Assembly: GCA_030544215.1 (NCBI GenBank)
Contig: JARZZO010000016.1
Span: forward strand, 60,491,501-60,555,500
DNA: 64,000 bases
Direction of reading: 5' to 3'
DNA from: Zantedeschia hybrid cultivar
Lineage: Eukaryota > Streptophyta > Magnoliopsida > Alismatales > Araceae
Positions 58,332 to 64,000 of the stretch are shown piece after piece. Numbering within the stretch: the stretch's first letter is position 1; each line of letters begins with the position of its first letter. Under the pieces are notes generated by a model. That model saw nothing but the letters and a program-made list of their open reading frames with translations, was not told the origin of the DNA and made no database searches. The position numbers and the translations under genes were made by a program.

Positions 58332-61300
58332 ATGGCAGAGCAAGGACATCATGAACAGAATGTGGAGCAGCATGGTGCTGATCCTGGTTGGCAGCATTGC
58401 ACACTAGTGGACAGTGTTAGGAGAAGGGTCAAATGCAACTGGTGTGGAAAGGAGATGGGTAGTAACGTCTATCGCCAAAAAAATTATCTTGCTGGCATAT
58501 CAGGAGACGTCAGTAGATGTGAGTCAGTCCCGCTGGACTTAAAGAGGGAAATGAGGACTAATATGATGGGTACAAAGGCACACAAAGATTTATCATCTCA
58601 ACAACACATGGATTTGCAAGATGAGATATCAGGGCGCCAGAAACGAAGGGATTACAGTCTACATGTTCAGCGCCCGATCAATTTAGATGATGATGAGGAG
58701 GAGGAGGAGGAGGAGGATCCAGATGACCCTGATGCAGAGTACATCAGAATGTTCATGCCAGTTTACAGACAAATAGAGAAGATGAGGACCGGCGAAGAGG
58801 CATAGGATCATCAAGTGGATCAGTGTCTACTGTTTCTCAGCCTGGGAGATCCGTTCCTAGGGGTTCTTCTGGTCGTAGGACTGCTAGTTCTATGTTGGGT
58901 TATAGACGGACATCAGATGTGACACGCGGTTCTATAGATCAATTTTTGTACATATCAAGGTCTCTGCTAGACAGCCTGAAATCAAGCAAGCATTAAAAAG
59001 AGTCGAGGAATTAGCAAAAAATGCATTGAAAGAAATTGTGAAATGGTTTTTATTACAGGTGTACCAGTACATACAGCATCTAGTCCATATTTTCAGACAA
59101 TGGTGGATGCAATTGCAGATGCTGGACCTGGTGTAAAAGCCCCCACACCTCGCTACATTTATAATGTTAGACTCGAAGAAGAGTATAATGACTTGACGGT
59201 ATAGGTCGACAACTTCAAAAATGAGTGGAGGGAGCGTGGTTGTACCATCATGTCTGATGGTTGGACATAGACCACAAGAAGATCCATGATTAATTTCCTT
59301 GTGTATTGCAGCGAGGGCACTGTTTTTTTAAAGTATGTGGATGCCTCAAACATAATAAAAAATGATGATTATTTGTACAGGCTAATGGATGACGTGGTAG
59401 AGGAAATTGGTGAAGAAAATGTTGTGCAGATAGTCACTAACAACGAAGCAAGTTACAAAGCAGTCGGTAAATTGTTGATGCAGAAGAGACACCATTTGTA
59501 CTGGATGCCTTATGCAGCACATTCTATTGACTTGATGATGGAGGACATAGATAAAGATCCTCTTGTTGCTGAGGTGGTACAACATGCTCAGATGATCACG
59601 GGATTTATTTATAATCGCAACATGATCTTACATATAATGAGAGAACATACAGGTGGACGAAATCTTCTTCATGTTGGCCCTACCAGATTTGCATCCAACT
59701 TCATCTCTTTAGAGAGCCTGAGTAAATACAAGCATCAGTTGGCCCAGTTAGTATACTCTAACGAGCAAGGATGGCAGTACCGTACCGGCCGGTACCGGAT
59801 GATACCCAGGGTACCGGTGTCGGCCGATACCGGTACATACCAGCCGATACGTACTGATATCGGCCGGTACTGCCAACCCTGCTAACGAGTGTCTGGTATA
59901 TATAGGGACATTGAGGGCCAATGCTAGAGAAGTTGCGTTGGCAGTGCAATCGCTAGTTGGGGAGAGAAATTTTTGGGATAACATTTCTCACTATCTAAAA
60001 GTAGTTGAGCTTCTGATACGTGTTCTGAGGTTAGTTGATAGAGATGACAAAAATGACATGGGATATTTATATGAGGCCATGGATAGAGCAAAGGAGCAAT
60101 TGAGCGAAAGCCTTCCTACTTCTCATGACAAATGGTAGAAGATCATCGATGATAGATAGGAGTCGACTCTTCATTATGATCTCCATGCTGCTGGTTAGTT
60201 CTTCATCTATTCAAGTTGATTTTATATTATTAATTTATATCACATTTATTTTTATAACTAATGAACCATAATTTATATGCAGGATATTTTTTCAACTCAA
60301 GATATCAGTATAGTGAGAGCGTGCATAATGACAGAGAGGTCCTTCGAGGCACAACTAACGTGATTACTAGAATATCAATGAATACGAATGAAAGGATAGA
60401 TACATTAACAGATGTAACATACAAAGTAGGAGTTTATGAAAATGCAGACTTCTATCATTAACTTATATCATTTATATTTATTTTGTAGATGGAGATATTT
60501 AAATTGAATATTGGCATTTATGGAGATGATGACGTCAGGACTGCAGTAACGAGGACAACTCCAGGTGAATTACATAATAAATAGTCAAATACTCAATTTA
60601 ATGAATTACTACCAATCTACATATAATTATTAATATCGTCGTCTTCTTTTTTTTTTTTTCAACAGCTGAATGGTGGATCCATATTAATTACAGACAAACT
60701 GCCACAAACCCTATGGCGTATGTTGCAGTACGAGTACTCGGTCAAACCACTTCTTCCAGTCAGTGTGAAAGAAACTGGAGTACATTCAGTTTCATTCACA
60801 CGAACGTTTGTAACATATTGGGGGTTTCTAGGCTGGAGAAGTTGGTGTACTGTCACTACAACATACGCCTAAAAATCAGGCAGATTCAGAAAAGACAGAG
60901 GCTTGAAAGACAGAGATTCATGGAGTTTGCTGGCATACCAGTTGATGAGCCTGTACATCATATTGATATTGATGAACTGTTAGATAAAGAACACCCACTG
61001 CATTCTTGGGTGGAGAGCATAGCAACCAGAGATGCGCAGCCTAAGTTTGATCCTCATGATCGGAGTTGGGCAGGAGGTGAATTAGAAGCAGTAGTTGCTC
61101 GAGATCCTGAATTTCAAACAACACAAGGAGGTGCACTTGTTCTTCAGAGGCGCCGAAGTCAGCCACACTAACAGACACTGCTAGAACTTCTGCCTCTCAG
61201 CTAGCACTCAGGAGATCAACTACTTAGGTGGATCCACAAAGAAGAAAGGAGAAAGAGCTAGCGAGACCTTCACTGTAGTCATCTAGCAGCAAAAAGAGAA

Positions 61301-62015
61301 AATAATCAAAAGGAAAGTCTAAACAACGAGTGGATCCATCGAAAGAAGAAGAAGGGAAAGTTTAGCAGACTGGAGAGACACTTGAGGACATCCCAGGTTT
61401 ACCACCTCACTTGGCCAGCATGTATGAGACAGAAAGACAAACCTACATGCGTAGAAGAAGGCGGTTGAGGAAAACAAGCCAAGTGAAGAGTAATGACTCC
61501 ACTGAGGATGATAATGATGATGATGATGATGATGGTGATGGCGTTTCTGCTGTTGCTGCTAGACTATCAGGAGGTTCTGCACTTGGGAGTAGTTACACAT
61601 GATACAAAGATTACTCCGCACCTCCGAGTTATTCTGAAGGAACTCAAGGCCAAAGACAAGGACAACAAAGGGGATTTGAAGGCCAACAGAGACAGGCATG
61701 ATGTGATTGGCCCCCATGGGAAGATGCACCTTCTTATCCACCCATTTTTCACCCCCTACATTGCCGTATTCAGACATCAGCAGCACTACTAAAGGATACT
61801 CTGGACCTTCACCTATACAGTATGACATTTTTGTCCCTCCAACACAATCAGGAGAAAGTTAAAGCCAACAAGCTTACACATCTAGAAGTATTCAAAGAGG
61901 ATTTGAAGACCTCGCTAGTTCCTTGTTTGGCTATGGATATGCAACATACATGACGGTAGATTATGACCCGTCAGCTCAAACTTATGAGCCGAATGATGAA
62001 GAATCACAAATGTGA
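58332..62015 (+). pseudogene. hAT transposase, decayed
   Basis: Likely acceptor TTATGCAG and ATG at 58332 (MAEQGHHEQN). BED-type zinc finger: VKCNWCGKEMGSNVYR, then a His-to-Tyr-like change before CESVP, so the finger may be damaged. Acidic linker (DDDEEEEEEEDPDDPD). DUF659/hAT core at 59050-59760 (MSDGWT, then stop; VDASNIIKNDD; NNEASYKAVGKLLMQK; MPYAAHSIDLMMEDI; TRFASNFISLESL). After the nested MITE: NFWDNISHYLKVVELLIRVL. C-terminal hAT dimerisation region at 60690-61171 (AVRVLGQTTSSSQCERNWST; LEKLVYCHYNIRL). A further C-terminal tail is traceable to ESQM and stop at 62013. Several in-frame stops make it non-functional. Confidence 0.85.
59758..59889. mobile_element. hAT MITE of the CATGGTTGGCAG family, inside the transposase
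   Basis: Perfect 8-base duplication CTAACGAG (59758-59765 and 59882-59889). Body 59766-59881, 116 bases, starts CAAGGATGGCAGTACCG and ends GGTACTGCCAACCCTG. Its insertion splits the coding sequence after LAQLVYSNE, and the interrupted frame resumes after the second duplication. Confidence 0.92.
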
Positions 62016-62865
62016 TCTTTCTAAAGTATTTTTCAGCAATAATGTCTTTTTTAATTAGTGCACAACAAAAATTATTAGTTAGTTAATTATTTTTAATGTT
62101 TATTTTTTATGGATGTACAATAATTGCATTCATTCCTATTGTACATCAATTGAATAATATGTATGTAATTTTTTCTGATTTTTTTGATTTTTTCTGATTT
62201 TTTTCTGATTATATATTTATTTATTTATTTATTTATTTAATTTTAATTTTATTTTATCCGGCCGAGTCGGACCGGCCGGACTTTGTCTGGATCGGCCGAC
62301 CCGGGCGACCCAGATCAGATCGGGTCGTGATCGCCGAGTCCCGACTCGACCCGACCCGGAATTCCTTGCTCATGAGCCACCAAAATGTTATCCTGGATGT
62401 TTCTACCCTTGATGAAAGCACCCTGATTGTTGTTGACCACCCTTGAGATGACCTTATCCATTCTAGCTGCTAATACCTTAGTGATGATCTTATATACCCC
62501 ATTCAAGAGCTAATCAGCTTGTAATATCTCAAGCAATCTGCCCCCTCCTTTTTAGGGATCAACACCAGAAAGGCTTTGTTGATGCCTTCAAGATGTGCTC
62601 TCCCCTCTTGGAAATCCATCATAGCCTTTGAGATGTCAACTTTGACAATGCTCTAGTATTGTTGAAAGAAGAGCAAAGGGAATCCATCTTGCCCCGGGGC
62701 TTTAACTCCTACAAGGGAAAAGGTCCCATGCTTAATTTCCTCATCAAAGAATGGGAGGAAAGGTCTTCCCTTTCCTCAGGCGAGAGAGAAGGGAGTAGAT
62801 CCTCAGCAAGGGAAAGACTATCTGAGGCCTAAGCAGAGAACAGCCTGAAATAAAACATCTGAGCA

Positions 62866-64000
62866 CAAGTATTGCAGAATCGGCCGAATCCGATTCGAAT
62901 CAGTGGGTTCCGATCCGATTCGGGGGGGATTTCACTATTCATCCCCCCCCCCCCATTAAAAAAAAAAAAGTGTGAATCGGTCTGAATCGGGTCCGGATCG
63001 GCCGATCAATCTGGTCCGGTCCGGTCCGATTTGGCCCGATTCAGGCGCAATTCGGATCCCCCCTTAAGGGGGACGATCCAACCAGCAGCAGCAGTTGCTG
63101 GCCTTCCCCCCTTCCCCCAGCCCCTCCCCCTCCCCTGGCCACCGCCGCCGGCACTCACCGCCGCTGGCAACTTGACCCCCAAAACAGGCTACAGCTTGAA
63201 AAATCTCAAGTAGAATAGGCTAGGGCCAAATGAAGTGATTAAACCTTGTTGCCTTTTATCTGGAAAGATCCAAAATAGGCTCCATCCAAAAAAAAGATTG
63301 CCACTGGCTTCAGACATTGAAAAGAAAATATACACAGATGATCATTAGTATGTAAGACAAAAAGAGAATAACCAGCAACCACAATAGATACAGAACCATC
63401 AAAGCATAAACAAGAAGTTGATGTACATTGCCATGCTATGAATGGCTACCATCCGTCGTTCTCTGCACTCCCCCTATTAGATCTCTCCCAACCACTTCCC
63501 TCGCCAGAACTATGTGCTCCACCATGAGGCTTTTCTTGACTCCAAACATCTCTCTGCTGAAATGAACCACTGCGATTGCCCCAGCAACCAGGCTCATCAG
63601 CTTTATCGGAATCAATCTTTGGAGTCCAAGCTTGATCCTCATTAAACATTGCTCCTTTGGTTGACACAGATGAGGAATTCCATGCTTTTGCAGAGTCGCT
63701 GTTAAACCCCTTCGATTTATTCCAATTGTCCGGCCCTTGGGACACTTCTCCACTTGCTTTTTCAGAGGAAACATTATCACTCTTCTGGACATCAGACCCT
63801 TAGTTGTCTTTAATATATATATTTTTATGGATGTACATGAATCGCATTCATTTTTATTGTATATTCCTTGAATCATATGTATATAATTTTTTTTTCTTTT
63901 TTTTTCCTGATTTTTTTAATCCGGCTGAGTCGGACCAGCTAGACTTCATCTGGATCGGCCGACTCGGCCGATCCGATCCGGGTAGGATCGGGATCGCCGG
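62866..64000 (+). mobile_element. Second hAT of the same family, carrying a gene fragment; right end outside window
   Basis: Left end CAAGTATTGCAGAATCGG aligns base for base in type with 56958 and 45931. The following 300 bases parallel the 5.4 kb hAT (C-rich run, CGGATCCCCCCTTAAGGGGG, CAGCAGCAG, CCTTCCCCCCTTCCCCCAGC). From about 63806 the sequence matches the 3' part of that hAT (ATTTTTATGGATGTACA, then CCGGCTGAGTCGGACC). The transposase is absent. In its place, about 63175-63805 is unrelated DNA with a minus-strand coding tail. The window ends a little before the expected right terminus. Confidence 0.8.
63446..63803 (-). pseudogene. Captured gene fragment: C terminus of a WG/GW-rich protein
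   Basis: Minus-strand open frame of about 119 codons ending in TGA after ENDGW. Seven tryptophans are spaced through Ser/Gly/Asn/Lys-rich sequence: GPDNWNKSK, KAWNSSS, QAWTPK, GCWGNRSGS, RDVWSQEK, SGWERSN, NDGW. This is the style of Argonaute-hook (WG/GW) tails known from plant RNA-directed DNA methylation proteins such as NRPE1 and SPT5L/KTF1. Which protein, if either, I cannot say. The frame is cut at about 63803 by the hAT 3' sequence and preceded there by a stop. About 250 bases to its left (63190-63445) look like the matching 3' untranslated region. Confidence 0.6.

Larger units (their letters stand above)
56950..62376 (+). mobile_element. hAT transposon, 5.4 kb, full length but decayed
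   Basis: Flanking duplication CTCATCAA (56950-56957) and CTCATGAG (62369-62376), six of eight. Body 56958-62368. Left end CATGGATTGTGGAATCGG; right end reversed CAAGGAATTCCGGGTCGG. Both align with the ends of the MITE at 45931 and of the second hAT at 62866. Subterminal regions are packed with GGCCGATC/CGGATCGG words. Contains a GC-rich leader, a (CT)n run, a tandem array, a decayed transposase and a nested MITE. Confidence 0.88.
54765..62865 (-). mobile_element. LINE6 (L1-type), split by a MITE and a 5.4 kb hAT
   Basis: T run at about 54765-54774 marks the 3' end. Own sequence is 54775-55936, 56107-56957 and 62369-62865. Minus-strand coding remnants: zf-RVT (LWWLILHATIWVLWIERNN; SLEDKVQILLWRASLNRLPT), RT tail (ICRSKENGGLGLKNITSFNL), RT core with YKIITKVLAARMDKVISR, NNQGAFIKGRNIQDNILVAH and a PGQDGFPLLF-like block. 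The 5' part is missing at the border with the second hAT. No target duplication found. Confidence 0.75.

Noticed and set aside
51104..64000. Further upstream KEA exons
   Set aside because: I searched the minus strand for the expected membrane segments (LLFQDLAVVV-like, RGESTSRHG-like) and found none, so they are assumed to lie beyond the window.

Overview
This is nuclear DNA of a flowering plant. Spliced genes have GT/AG introns from 73 bp to about 19 kb, there is a chloroplast-type K+ efflux antiporter gene, and the repeat load is typical of plants: L1-type and RTE-type LINEs, a Ty1/copia element with a tRNA-iMet primer site, hAT transposons, several MITE families and a SINE. The lineage cannot be fixed from the sequence alone.

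Layout. 0-2.3 kb: a copia-type LTR on the minus strand and the probable 5' end of an unrecognised minus-strand gene (TATA box, long leader, short first coding exon). 2.3-5.3 kb: a satellite-like array with a conserved 30-35 bp core, an unusual TTAA-rich tract, and decayed array units. 5.3-11.1 kb: MITE-like elements, a broken minus-strand gene piece, and an RTE-type LINE sitting inside a palindrome-ended MITE. 12.4-13.8 kb: first three coding exons of a minus-strand, probably plastid-targeted protein resembling plant S1-domain proteins, with a long-TIR MITE just upstream. 15.2-16.5 kb: a second tandem array. 16.85-19.8 kb: a SINE and two hAT MITEs, all with target-site duplications.

20.6-51.1 kb and beyond: the 3' half of a KEA1/KEA2-type K+/H+ antiporter gene on the minus strand. 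Twelve exons join in frame to 429 codons and a stop. Two introns are inflated. The 18.9 kb intron holds a LINE (LINE2) that received a second LINE (LINE1, almost intact) and a copia element. The 7.4 kb intron holds LINE3 with a hAT MITE inside it, plus two LINE fragments. The N-terminal half of KEA was not found and should lie beyond the right edge, so the region from 51.1 kb on is probably another very long intron.

51.1-64 kb: hAT and PIF/Harbinger-type MITEs, then LINE6, which is split by a 5.4 kb hAT transposon with a decayed transposase (itself hit by a MITE) and followed by a second hAT of the same family. That second hAT carries a piece of a host gene encoding a tryptophan-rich WG/GW tail, so it looks like a gene-capturing (Pack-hAT) element. 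All six L1-type LINE pieces lie in the same orientation as KEA. Target-site duplications give a relative order for most insertions.
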